Source: Bacteroidota bacterium (GTDB lineage Bacteria; Bacteroidota; Bacteroidia; Chitinophagales; LD1). From it: a DNA stretch of 36,461 nt. Where the stretch lies: NCBI GenBank assembly GCA_016715625.1, contig JADJZU010000036.1, positions 1-36,461 of the forward strand, written 5' to 3'. Positions 16,337-27,424 of the stretch are shown in pieces (the stretch's first letter is position 1; every line of letters begins with the position of its first letter). The position numbers were made by a program, and so were the translations under genes. The notes beneath the pieces were generated by a model that worked only from the letters and a program-made list of their open reading frames with translations, was not told where the DNA came from and searched no databases.

Positions 16337-19300
16337 ATGAAGCAGCTTTTTACATTCCTTACTCTGTTTTTTTGGTGCAGCATTTCGATAGCTCAAAACA
16401 TTTCGGGCATTTTGCTTGATAAGCAAAACGGAGAACCTTTGATAGGGGCTACGGTGTCGGTGAAGGGCACTACCAATGGCACCGTGACCGATATTGATGG
16501 AAAATTTGAGTTGAAGATAACCGAGAAACCACCACTCACGCTTTCTTTTTCCTACATCGGTTACGAAACGCAGGAAATGGCCATCAACACTCCGGATGAT
16601 TTAAAACGCAGCTTCAACATTAAAATGGGCGGTGCCGAAAATATTCTGAAAGATGTGGAGATTGTAGACACCCGCATTACACAAAAGCAGCAGGAAAATC
16701 CCTTGACCATAGAAAGTATGGGCCTGGGAGCAATTAAGCAAACAGCCTCTTCTACTTTTTATGAAGGGCTGGGTGCGCTGAAAGGGGTAGATATGACAGC
16801 CGCATCGCTGGGTTTTGTGGTGATTAATACACGCGGTTTTAACTCTACTTCTCCGGTTCGCTCTTTGCAGTTGCTGGATGGTGCCGATAACCAGGCACCG
16901 GGGCTCAACTTTTCAGTGGGCAACTTTGCTGGCGCTACCGAAATTGATATTCAGAAAGTGGATTTGATTGTGGGGGCTTCCTCTCCGCTGTATGGACCTA
17001 ATGCTTTTAATGGCGTTATCAATCTGCAAACCAAAAATCCGTTTTACTATCCGGGGCTTACCCTGTTTGTGAAAGGGGCTGAGCGCAATTTGTTTGAAGG
17101 GGCTTTTCGCTATGCCCGTGTTTTTAAAAATAAGCTGGGGGCCGATAAATTTGCCTTTAAAGTCAATTTCAGTTACCTGCGTGCCAGCGACTGGGCCGCT
17201 AACAATCTGGCTGCTGCCACCGATAGCTGGCAACCGGCCACCAACTTTGGCGGTTACGATGCCGTGAACCGCTATGGCGATGAACTCCTACCCGAAACTC
17301 GTTCAACTTTAATGATTTTCTGAGCCGCAGAAACTACCCTGGGCTTGGGCAGATTTTCCGAACCGGATATGAAGAAAGAGATGTGCTCAACTATAATGTG
17401 CGCAATCTCAAGACTAATGCGGCCCTGCACTACAAAATCACCGATAAAATTGAAGCCCGCGTGGCCTATAATTTTGGCACCGGCACCACGGTGTATCAGG
17501 GCGACAATCGCTACAGTATTAATGGCATTATGTTTCACCATCTGCGGGCCGAAATTATTCAGCCCGATAAGTTTTACATCCGCGCCTACACCACCATGGA
17601 AGATGCCGGCAATAGTTACGATGCGGTGTTTACGGCTCTTAAAATGCAGGATGCACAAAAAGGAATTGTGCAGTGGATGAGCGACTACCAGTTTTTCTGG
17701 AACAACGGTCGACCGGCTGAAGGTATTCCATCCCCGAAGGGTAGAGTCAATCAATTGTTGGGCGACTATTCACCAACAGCCGATATTTCTTCTGCCCCGG
17801 GATTTCAAAACTACTGGTTCCCCAATACGATCACCAGCGATAGTTCGCAATGGGCAGCGATACGTGCACAGACGACCGCAGTGTACGATTCTATTTTAAA
17901 CTTGTATAGCGATTCACTATCCGCCTGGCACGACCTTACGCGCTATTATGCCGATACGAGCACCGGCACAGGAGGTAAAGCGCGATTGATTCCGGGAACC
18001 CAGGAATTTGAAGATTCGCTCAAAGCCATTACCCGCAGAACCACGTTTGAAGAAGGCGGCACCCGCTTCTTTGACCGTTCCAAGATGTTTCATGTGCAGG
18101 GCGAATACAAATTTGAACCTAAGCTGAAAAATCAGGAAAAGCCTTTCATGGAAATACTCACGGGTGCCAGCTTCAGAATGTATTTTCCGGATTCGCGCGG
18201 AACCATCTTCAGCGATACCATCATCAGCTATGAGGTGCGCAATGTGAATGATGGCAGTTTGCAGTCGGTGTCGGTGAATGAATACAATGCGCTGAACAAA
18301 GACAGCTTTGAGGTTACCAATCAGGTGCGCAAGCGGATTACCAACTGGGAGGTGGGCATGTATCTGAGCGCCAACAAAAAATTTGAATTTGGTGCCGCCA
18401 GGAAACACGCAATTATTTTAACGGCCACTGTCCGCGTAGATAAGAATCAAAACTTCCCGTTTATTGCCACTCCGGCTGCTTCGGTGGTGTGGTCTTATAA
18501 AAACGAACACACGGTGCGCTTTTCGTTCTCTTCGGGCATTCGCAACCCCACCCTGCAGGACCAGTTTTTGTATTACAACGTAGGTCGCGCTTTGCTTATT
18601 GGTAACCTGACCGGGGTAGACTCGCTGGTAACCATCGATTCGTATCGCGATTATCTGGGCAGTAACCCATACGACACCACACTGCTGAACTATTTCAGCG
18701 TGCCGAAGGTGCGTCCGGAGCGGGTGCAGAGTCTGGAGCTGGGCTACAAAGGCATTATTGCCAAAAAAGTGTACCTGGACGGTTCTGCGTATGTGAGCTG
18801 GTATCAATATTTCCTGGGTTACAAGATTGGTGGCCGAATCCGCAATCAGGGCGGCATTTATAATTTGCAGCAGGTATATCGGGTGGCGGCCAATTCGTAC
18901 GACCGCATTATGACCTATGGTGTGTCGGTGGGGTTGAACTACTATTTTATAAAGAACTACGCTTTCAATGCCAACTACAGCTGGAACAAACTAAACCTGC
19001 TGGGCAGCACCGATCCTATTATTCCGGCCTTCAACACTCCGGAGCATAAGTTTAATGTGGGCTTTAGCGGCAAAGACATTCAAATTGGTAAAGTGAAGGG
19101 TTTTGCCTTTAATGTGAATTATAAATGGATCCAGGGCTTTTTGTTTGAGGGTTCGCCACAGTTTACGGGCTCTATCCCCAGCTATATGCTCCTTGATGCG
19201 CAAATCAGCTGGGAGTGGCAAAAGATTTACACCACCTTTAAATTCGGAGGGTCTAACCTGATATCAAAACTGAACTACCAAACCTATGGCGGACCGGCTG

Positions 19301-19389
19301 TAGGCCGTATGCTCTACGGCTCTGTATTGGTAAACCTGGACCAGGATGTGCTGGAGAAGAAGCGCGATAAAAAGCAGAAGGATTTTTAA
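16337..19389 (+). CDS. TonB-dependent outer-membrane receptor (frameshifted)
   Basis: An energy-coupled outer-membrane importer of about 1018 residues if corrected. A signal peptide (through SIAQN) is followed by a carboxypeptidase-regulatory-like domain (GILLDKQNGEPLIGATVSVK, about 24-100), the plug (INTRGFNSTSPVRSLQLLDG and ASSPLYGPNAFNGVINL, about 165-235) and the 22-strand-type barrel to the end. The first frame runs from 16337 to 17323 and the second, without a good start, from about 17284 to 19389. Adding one A to AAA at 17295-17297 joins them as LLPENSFNFNDFLSRRNYPG. No SusD-like partner is adjacent, so a glycan SusC/D pair is unlikely; the substrate is unknown. The stop shares four bases with the tatC stop. 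An alternative start at 16310 would spoil the signal peptide. Confidence 0.88.
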
Positions 19390-20219
19390 TCTGAAGCACG
19401 CAGCCGCTCGTTGCGGGCAGCTATCAAAATGCTGAGTTCATACAGCAGATAGATTGGTATGGCTACCATCGATTGCGTAAACACATCGGGCGAAGGAGTG
19501 ATAACGCCCGCGGCAATAATGATAAACACAATGGCATAGCGCCTCACATTGCGCATGATACCCGCACCCAAAATGCCGATGCGCGATAAGAAGTAAACAA
19601 TCATCGGCAGCTCAAACACCGCCCCAATGGCCAGCAGCATCACGGTAAAAAAGTCGATGTAATTATCAATGGTAAAGTTGTTCTTGATTTTATCGCTGAT
19701 GGTAAAGCTCACCGCAAAATTGACCGAAAACGGAATGATGATGAAGTAACAAAACAGCACACCTACAAAGAAAAACAGGGAACTGGCCAAAATGATGCGG
19801 CTTGTTTTTTTCTGCTGTTCGGCACTGAGCGCGGGTGCCACAAAGCGCCATAACTCATACACAATGTAGGGAAACGCCATCACAAAGCCGATAATAATGC
19901 TGTATTGAAACAGCAGGGTAATTTGCCCGAAGAGCGAAGTGTTTTGCAGCTGAATAGGAATGTCCCGGTCTATACAAATAGCGTCTTTCAGATTCAGTTT
20001 TTCGCCCACCAGGCACATGAGTTTATAAGTCGGAAAATCCTTGGAGCAGATACCCAGAATAATGGTATCGAACACGAAATCGTAGAAAATTCCCACCAAC
20101 GAAGCACAAACCGCCACTGCAATAACGGAGCGCAGAATGTGCCAGCGCAAGGTCTCCACATGGTCAAAAAAGCCCATTTCGGCTTCCGGATTGTCGCTGC
20201 CGGTGGTTTTAAAAATCAT
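19386..20219 (-). CDS. tatC: Sec-independent protein translocase TatC
   Basis: A 277-aa inner-membrane protein with six predicted helices, the receptor of the twin-arginine export system that recognises folded cargo. The N-terminal FFDHVETLRWH corresponds to the family's conserved HLxELR motif, and FELPMIVYF to FExP. The first periplasmic loop is long and Cys-containing (about residues 58-95), as in many Bacteroidota TatC proteins. The frame stays open 56 codons upstream, but the Met at 20219 fits the family N-terminus and lies four bases from a promoter box. No tatA is adjacent. It converges on the TonB receptor and overlaps its stop. Confidence 0.96.
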   Translation of the reverse strand: MIFKTTGSDNPEAEMGFFDHVETLRWHILRSVIAVAVCASLVGIFYDFVFDTIILGICSKDFPTYKLMCLVGEKLNLKDAICIDRDIPIQLQNTSLFGQITLLFQYSIIIGFVMAFPYIVYELWRFVAPALSAEQQKKTSRIILASSLFFFVGVLFCYFIIIPFSVNFAVSFTISDKIKNNFTIDNYIDFFTVMLLAIGAVFELPMIVYFLSRIGILGAGIMRNVRRYAIVFIIIAAGVITPSPDVFTQSMVAIPIYLLYELSILIAARNERLRASD

Positions 20220-20223
20220 GGGG

Positions 20224-20253
20224 CGAATGTAAGCAGGCGGCAAAGCCCTGCAA
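20224..20253 (-). promoter_or_regulatory. promoter of tatC, nearly leaderless
   Basis: On the minus strand TTG (20251-20253) and TACATTCG (20224-20231) are 19 bases apart. The -7 box ends four bases before the tatC ATG, so transcription should begin at or within a few bases of the start codon. Confidence 0.55.
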
Positions 20254-20527
20254 GTATTGTATAAAAAAGACACCCCCAACAGGCCTCCCTTCGCCTCGCC
20301 TTCCTGGTAAGCTTTATCTTCTTTGCCGCTTTCCGAAATTGCGGAAGGCACCGCGACAAGGTTCTCTCTACTCCTTTTTTCCTCCAAAAGGCTTTAAAAC
20401 ATTAAAAAACCACGCTTTTCACTAAATGCCATCCAATAAGGCCACCCAAGGCCGGATACCCCCCGTATTTTGGCAAATATTTCTCGGAAACTTAACGCGG
20501 AATACCATAATTTAAGGAGCCTAATTT

Positions 20528-20535
20528 TACTTTTG
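20528..20535 (+). promoter_or_regulatory. -7 box of the giant surface-protein gene
   Basis: TACTTTTG is an exact TAnnTTTG match, 34 bases before the ATG at 20570. A -33 TTTG is not clear. Presumably also drives the PID-CTERM gene 20 bases downstream of the long ORF. Confidence 0.5.
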
Positions 20536-20569
20536 CCGTTCTCAAATTCTAAAACGCTAATTTTTCTGT

Positions 20570-23500
20570 ATGAAAAATACATACTTCAAATTGCTGACGC
20601 TATTATTGGCACTCTGCATAACTACCTTTGGTGCTTGGGCACAAGCAGTGGTTGTTTTTGGCCCTCAAAATTTTGGAACCGGCACCACGGTACCCGCTGG
20701 ATGGACGGCATCGGGGGCCAGTTGGACGATAGTACAGCATCGGTTTCTACTACTTACTCAGGTGCCAGCGGTGGTAGCAATGCCACCGTAAGTCTTGGTG
20801 GATTGACAACGCATTTTTTGTCAACCCCAACAATTGATTTCAGTGGCCACACAGATGGTGTACTCATTTTTGGTGTTAGAAGATCTTCAACCACATTTAC
20901 AGCAGACTTATTGATAGATGTTAGTACCGATAATGGCAGTACCTGGACAGCCTTCAATACCACTGTAACCAATGCAAATGTTCCTACAGCATGGATAGCT
21001 AGCAGTTTAAAAACAATTAGTCTAGGCACATCTATTGATGCACAGAGTCAGGTGAAAGTGAGATTCAGATCAGGCGGAGGCTCGGGCACATCCAATTTAC
21101 GAATAGACGATGTAAGACTGGAAGGCACCGCAGCAGTTGCCGCCTGCACCGCTCCCGCTACTCAGGCATCGGGCATCACGTTCCCAACTGTAAACTCCGG
21201 AAACATAGATGTAGACTGGACCGATGGCTCTGGTGCGGGCCGAGTGGTTATCATGAACTCCACCAACTCTTTTACTACACCCACCACCGGTGCCAATCCC
21301 ACGGCAGATGTAACGTGGAATAATGCCGGAGAGCAGGTAATCTACAACGGTACCGGCAATGGCCCCATCAGCGTATCTAACCTTGACCCATCCACTACCT
21401 ACCACTTTAGAGTTTACGAATATTGCAGCCCCGACCGCGTGTATCAAGCCGCTACAGCCACCGACAACCCTAAAAGCCAAGCCACTACCGCAGCAGCCGC
21501 CAATACCATTACCACTCCAGCAGCCTCATTCGGTCCGTTCTGCGATAATGCCGCCAGCAGCAGCTTCAACGTAGCCTTTACCTCCACCGGCAGCTATATC
21601 GGAGACTTTCTGGTGCAAATATCGGATGCATCCGGTGTGTTTACCGATGGTGTATTCACCGGTCCCACCATTATTGGCAACAATTCCACATCGCCTATAT
21701 CAGCCACCTGGCCATCGGGCACAGCAGCAGGTACAGGCTACCGACTGCGCGTAATACACGAAACCCCCGCCACCTATGGCACCAACAATGGCAGTAATAT
21801 TATAGTAAACACCCCACCGGCTGCGGTTACCTTCACCACAGCCACAGCTACCAACAATAATTTAACGCCTTGCCTGGTGGCTAATAACTACACTATCGAT
21901 GCTCAACCCGGCTACAGCTATAGCTGGTCGGTGCCGGCAGGATGGAGCGCTGTAACAGGCGGCACTACCAACCAGATTACCGTTACCCCCAGTTTGGCCA
22001 CAGGAGATGTATCGGCTACTGTAAGCATAGCCGGCTGTGCACCTGCTTCTGCTTTGCTGAGCATTACGCCCAACGATATACCGGCAGCACCCGTAGTAAA
22101 CGGAGGTGTGTCGCCACAAACCACCAATGTGAACTTCACCGATTTTTTTGCCACCTGGAGTGCAGTGCCCGGAGCCACCGGCTACTACATGGAGCTAAGC
22201 ACTTCGCCTACCTTTACGGCAACCACCTTAGCACCCGACCTCTTTATATCGGAATATGTAGAAGGCAGCGGCAGCGAAAAGTATATTGAAATTTACAACG
22301 GCACCGGCAGCTCGGTCAACTTAAGCGACTATGAATTGCGCACCTATGCCAATGGAAATGCTACACCCTTTGCCACAGTTGCCTTGAGTGGCACACTGGC
22401 AAACGGAGCCGTAGCCGTCTATAAAAATTCAGCGGCCACATTGTATCCATCGGCAACTGCCAACAATGCTGTCGACTTCAATGGTGACGATGCCGTGGTG
22501 CTTTACAATACATCTACTGCAGCAGCCGTAGATATTTTTGGCAGAATAGGGCAGGACCCCGGCACCGCCTGGACAGTCTCTACATTCACCACTCTGAATA
22601 AAACCCTGGTGCGCAAACCTTCTATCAGTGCCGGCAATACTTCCAACACTATGGGATTTCCGGCATTGGGCACCGAATGGAACCAATCAAATATCGATGT
22701 CGTTTCAGATTTAGGCTCACATACTTTCAGTGCTACCAGTCCATCGTTTTTCAATAGTTATGATGGCACCATTGCCATGGGCACTGCCACCACCGAGGGC
22801 GTAATAGGCCTCAGTGCCGGCACCACCTATTACTACCGCATACGCACCATCAACGATTGTGGCGTATCGGTATACTCCAACGTAGTATCTTTCACTACCC
22901 TCAGCAGTAATTTTGACATAGAAGCCACAGCGGGGGCCAATGGCAACATATCGCCATCAGGCACTGTGAGCGTAAGCGCAGGCAACAACCAAAGCTTTAC
23001 GATTACAGCGGATCCGGGTTATGTAATAGCGGATGTGGAAGTAGATGGCAGTTCGGTGGGCGCAGTAGGTTCTTATACATTCAACATTGTAAGCGCTCCT
23101 CATACCATACACGCCACGTTTGCTTTATCGCATTCTTTTGCCAGCGTTATTGCCGGAAATGCAGGCGAGGCTACCACCATTTCATCGCTTTCCAATGGCA
23201 CTATTACCAATAATACAGAAGGCACTCAGGTATGGAAATTTCGTCTGTATGATGGTGACGGCACCAATGATGATGCCGATAGCAAACCTACCATCTATAC
23301 ACAGTTTACCATTCGTGCCGGAGCAGGCAACACAGTGCCAAGCTGGTCTACCGTCATTAATAACGTCAAGTTTTTCCAAGGCCCGGCCAGCAGCCCAATC
23401 TCCGGCTCATTCCTGGTAAGCCCCACTACTATATCCTTTACCCCGAGCACCCCTATTTCTGTGGCTGATGGTGCCGGCAATGCTGCCGAAATCACCATGC

Positions 23501-26500
23501 GCCTTACCCTCGACAATCCAATGGCTGCCGGTACAGACGGTCAACGCCTGGTGTTTGAATTAGCTACAGCCGATGTAACCGTAGGGCTCAGTAGCGCCAG
23601 TTCACAGTTGGCGAGCTTCAATGCCATCAGCGATAACACTAAAAACATCATTGATGTAGATGCTACCCTCCAATTTATCAATGCACCGGTGTCCGTGCCG
23701 CTGGGTAGCAACTTCTCCGTTACCGTAAGTGCCATTGATGCTAATGGTAATATAGATTTGAACGAAACCACCCCTATCACTTTAGCGCTATCAGCCGGAG
23801 CAGGCACCTTGACCGGTGGCGCTACACAGAGTTTAGTGAATGGCACCACCTCCTTTACCGCACTCAGCTACAATACAGCAGGTAGCTTTGATGTGACTGC
23901 CAGCGGAGGCAGTTTCGCGCCCATTACAGCCACTATCCTCAGCACCACAGACCCTTACCAGTTGTTTGATGATTTTGATAGAGCTGATAATGCTGCTATA
24001 GGCATACCAAGCAGCGGTGGTACCACTGCCTGGACTGAAACAGAAACCGGTGATGGCACCAAAGTACGCCTGGTAAGTAATAGACTTACTTTAAACAACT
24101 GTATCATATCTGACCCTACAGGCTCTTCAGGAGGCACACTTATAGAGCGCATTAGCTTTGATGGTTCATCGAAGTATGCCACCACGTTTAACACAGCATC
24201 GGATGTACTGACTTGGGTGTTTAACATGAAGCAAAGCAGATCAAACCCTTCGGGATTCAGCTCGGGTGGTTATGGTGCTGCGTATGTGTTGGGTTGCAAT
24301 ATGGCAGATTTTACAGACCCTGCTGCCAATGGCTATGCAGTAGTATTAGGCGATGCAGCAGCCGACAATATTAAATTGATAAGGTTTGCCGGTGGCCTCG
24401 ATGATAATGCCAACGTGACCAATATAGCTTTGTCAGGGGTGGCTCCGGGTTCTAACTATGCCAGTGTGAAAGTGACATATAACCCTTGTGGTGGAGAGTG
24501 GAGTATACAGGCACGCAATGATGGAAGTTCTAACTTTAACGCACCACAGGTAAGCACACCGGCCTTTGCTGCAGCCGTAACCGCTACCAATACCACTTAT
24601 GCGGCTACTGATCTTAAATATTTTGGAGCGCTTTGGAATCATAACTCATCCTGCACTGAAACGGCCATGTTCGACAATCTGTATATTCCTACAGCAGTAA
24701 CATTGCCGGCCAACACCAAAATTTGGAAAGGTATTACATCCGATTGGAGCGATGACAATAACTGGACTCCGTGTGCAGAGCCGGTATCTACTGATAACGT
24801 AACTATACCTGCCACAGCTAACAATCCGGTGGTATCTGCCACTGCTTTTTGTAGAGATTTAACCATACAAACCGGTGCCGGCCTCACTATCAATGCCGGC
24901 CAATTCTTGAATGTGCACAATAACCTGACCAACAACGGTAGTGCAAACTTGGGCAATGGTACATTGTCTATTCAAGGTGGCGGTGCTGCAGTCATTCAAG
25001 GAACTATAACGGTGGGTAATGTGGACATTGACAAAAACACCTCTTTTGTATCAGGATCTGTTTTAAACATCAAAGAAAGCCTGGAGTTAGAGAGCGGAAA
25101 CTTCAATGCCGCAGATGCCACGGTAACCCTCAAATCAGATGCATCGCAAACTGCCTATCTGGATAATTTTACAACGACCAATTCAGGCACCTACAGCGGC
25201 AACCTCACTGTAGAGCGTCATGTGAGCAACACGGCAGATGGTTACAGAGATATCAGCTCACCGGTAAGTACTACTGTTGCAGATTTAGCAGATGATGTAT
25301 CAGTGTTCGGACAAAACGGTGTGAACTGCTGGTATAGCTACAACCCCTACCCGAACGTGCAGGTATATGACGAAGCCCTTAGCATAGTGAACGGAAACTA
25401 CTACGAAGGATGGAAGAGCTATACGGGCTTAAGCAATCCTCTTTCGGCAATGAAAGGCGTAGCCATCAGAACTTATGCAGGCGCACCTTATACCATTGAC
25501 CTGAGGGGAACACCATACAACGGTCCTCAAAGTATTGGCATTACACACACAAGTACCGGCACCCTCAACGCTGACGGCTGGAACCTTGTAGGTAATCCGT
25601 ATCCATCACCCATTGACTGGAACGATGTTTTTACAGCCAACACAGGCATAGGCACATCGTATTATGCATTCAACACCACTGGCGAATACACAGGCAACTA
25701 TAGCAGCTGGAACGGTAGCACTGGCGCGAACGGTGGAACAAGAAATATTGCTGTTGGGCAGGGCTTCTTTGTTTACAAAAATGCTCCTGGAACCGGCAAT
25801 TTGAGCATGACCAATGCTATACGCGAGGCAGATGCAACTACGGTGTTTCATAAGTCGAGCGTTGTTATGCCCGATGAAATTCGACTGCAGTTGACTGGTA
25901 GCGGCAACTCAGATGAAATAGTAGCCTACACCGATGGCACTGCTACCTGGAACTATGATGTAAATCACGATGCACAAAAGATAGCAGCGGGTAGCACTGT
26001 TTATATGAGCTACAAGCAACTCGGTAAAGAATACGCCATCAACGTAATCGATGAGATTACTGAAACTACCGAACTGCCATTGGTGTTGTGGGTAACAGAC
26101 ACCGGCACCTACACCTTGGAGGCCACAGAGTTGAATGTAGACGGCTACATCACCTACCTCAAAGATGCAGAGCTAAACACACTCACAGACCTCACTACCA
26201 CCGCCAGTGTAACACTCCCTTTGAACGGTGGGCAAGTTTACGAAGGCAGATACAGCATAGTCTTTGAAGCCGTGGAAATTCCAAGTGGTATTGTAACAGT
26301 GAAAGACCAAAACATCAAAATCTACAGCCACCAGAACATAGTAGTGGTAGAAAGAAACAACGACCAATCGGCTACCATCACCATCAGCAACACCTTGGGT
26401 CAAACGATAAAAGAAGTATCTACCGACAGCAAACGTACAGAGGTTACTTTAGATAACACCAACCCTTGGTATGCAATTGTGAAAGTGAAAGAAGCGAATG

Positions 26501-26532
26501 CCACCCAAACCGGAAAAGTCTTGATTAAGTAA
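20570..26532 (+). CDS. giant T9SS-type multidomain surface protein (frameshifted near its start)
   Basis: About 1988 residues when corrected. MKNTYFKLLTLLLALCITTF starts a signal peptide ending near GAWAQ. That frame fails after residue ~55; one missing base between the G run at 20713-20717 and about 20735 restores the long frame through DDSTASVSTTYSG. Without correction the long frame would begin at 20470 with no signal. In order come a beta-sandwich N-domain, fibronectin-like stretches, a lamin-tail domain (about 550-650, DLFISEYVEGSGSEKYIEIY), an InlB-repeat-like segment (about 783-850, ADPGYVIADVEVDGSSVG), a laminin-G-like region (about 1135-1370), a beta-helix-like stretch and a C-terminal T9SS type A sorting domain (ITISNTLGQTIKEVSTDS ... 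GKVLIK). It is probably an adhesin or surface layer. The exosortase cassette follows directly. Confidence 0.85.
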
Positions 26533-26552
26533 AAATGCATCAAACAAGAAAA

Positions 26553-26774
26553 ATGAAAAAGAACACGATTCTATCCATAGCAGTAACAGTAGTTTTAGTC
26601 ATAATCACCTTAGCCCTCGAAGCCCAACCGGGCGGAGGAGGTGGAGGCCAGGGCCAGGGTGGCCCGCCTCCGGGCAGCGGTGCTGTGCCTATTGATGGTG
26701 GCGCTATTTTGTTGGCTATAGGTGCAGCGGTGTATGGCCGCAGAGCATTAAAGGCAAACTCCGATACCGTATAA
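26553..26774 (+). CDS. PID-CTERM sorting-signal protein
   Basis: A 73-aa protein: an N-terminal hydrophobic segment (about 5-24), a Gly/Gln/Pro-rich stretch (26-43), then the signature PIDGG (46-50), a hydrophobic helix (51-61) and basic YGRRALK. This tripartite tail is the PID-CTERM form of the PEP-CTERM-like signals recognised by exosortases. The mature part is minute, so the protein may serve mainly as sorted cargo. An earlier in-frame ATG (26535) adds six residues and is less likely. It lies 20 bases after the giant gene's stop and 71 bases before an exosortase. Confidence 0.85.
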   Translation: MKKNTILSIAVTVVLVIITLALEAQPGGGGGGQGQGGPPPGSGAVPIDGGAILLAIGAAVYGRRALKANSDTV

Positions 26775-26794
26775 TTCTTACCACTAGCAGGCTG

Positions 26795-26836
26795 GCAGGA
26801 GCAAAGGATTCTTTCCTTTGCTCCTGCTTATTTTTT
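26795..26836 (+). terminator. intrinsic terminator between PID-CTERM gene and exosortase
   Basis: A perfect 14-bp stem (26795-26808 with 26814-26827), loop TTCTT, and a T-rich tail to 26836. It lies inside the cassette, ten bases before the exosortase ATG, so it may lower exosortase output relative to the substrate gene. Confidence 0.85.
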
Positions 26837-26845
26837 AGAGCAACC

Positions 26846-27412
26846 ATGCGAGAAATCAATAGCCTTAAAAAAACACTCCACCACAAGTCCAATCTGTTTT
26901 TATTGCAGATGGCCTTGGTCTATCTCAGTTGGAAACTGCTCTACTATGGCATAGAACACGCAGAAGGCAAGTGGCGCGAAGGTTGGTTGTCGCTGGTGCA
27001 TCAGCTGAGTTTGTTTTATGCCGATGTTTCGGTGCTGGTGCTTCGCTTTATGGGCGAAGCGGTGAAACGCGAGGGTATTGGCATTCACTTTTATGAGTTA
27101 TCGCGGATAGTAGATGTGGAAGAGCATTGCCTGGCCATTCCGGCCATGTATATCTTCATTTTCTCCATTGCTCTTTTCAGCGGCAGTTGGAAAAATAAAC
27201 TGTGGTTTATCCCTTTGGGTTTGCTGGGTATTGCCTTTATTAATGTGATGCGACTGGTGCCACTCGCTTTCGTGTTTGCTCACCTGCCAGACAAGTATTT
27301 TATTTTTCATCATTCGTTTTTGTTTGTCGCCATTACTTATGGTCTTATCTTGGCTATGGTTCGTATCTGGATGAAGTATTTCAGTAATATTGAAGCATCG
27401 CAAAACATATAA
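26846..27412 (+). CDS. exosortase family protein (XrtX-like), partner of PID-CTERM
   Basis: A 188-aa multi-pass membrane protein with the three exosortase catalytic residues in place: Cys95 in EEHCLAIP, Arg136 in INVMRLVP and His155/His156 in IFHHSFLF, each at or near a membrane segment. Exosortases are transpeptidases that cut C-terminal signals such as PEP-CTERM at the periplasmic face. The protein is shorter than Proteobacterial EpsH-type exosortases, as expected for the single-domain Bacteroidota type. The adjacent PID-CTERM gene is almost certainly its substrate. The subfamily name XrtX is from memory and less certain than the family. The ATG at 26846 is the first in frame. Confidence 0.88.
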   Translation: MREINSLKKTLHHKSNLFLLQMALVYLSWKLLYYGIEHAEGKWREGWLSLVHQLSLFYADVSVLVLRFMGEAVKREGIGIHFYELSRIVDVEEHCLAIPAMYIFIFSIALFSGSWKNKLWFIPLGLLGIAFINVMRLVPLAFVFAHLPDKYFIFHHSFLFVAITYGLILAMVRIWMKYFSNIEASQNI

Positions 27413-27424
27413 TTGAATGGACAT

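Larger units (their letters stand above)
20220..20569. other. 350-bp intergenic region between tatC and the giant surface gene
   Basis: Divergent spacer. The tatC promoter lies at one end and a -7 box for the surface gene at the other (20528-20535). The middle is A/T-rich with a small 5-bp inverted repeat near 20331-20346. I see no RNA gene, riboswitch or convincing short ORF. Open frames here are only upstream extensions of the flanking genes. Confidence 0.6.

Noticed and set aside
16337..19389. SusC of a SusC/SusD glycan-uptake pair
   Set aside because: The receptor has the carboxypeptidase-regulatory-like domain, but no SusD-like lipoprotein follows; tatC converges immediately.
20220..20387. 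N-terminal extension of TatC
   Set aside because: The frame is open but the added 56 residues are polar, unlike any TatC, and contain the promoter; the family start is at 20219.
20470..20569. Upstream start of the giant surface protein
   Set aside because: The leader has no signal peptide and covers the promoter; a good signal peptide starts in another frame at 20570, so a frameshift explains it better.
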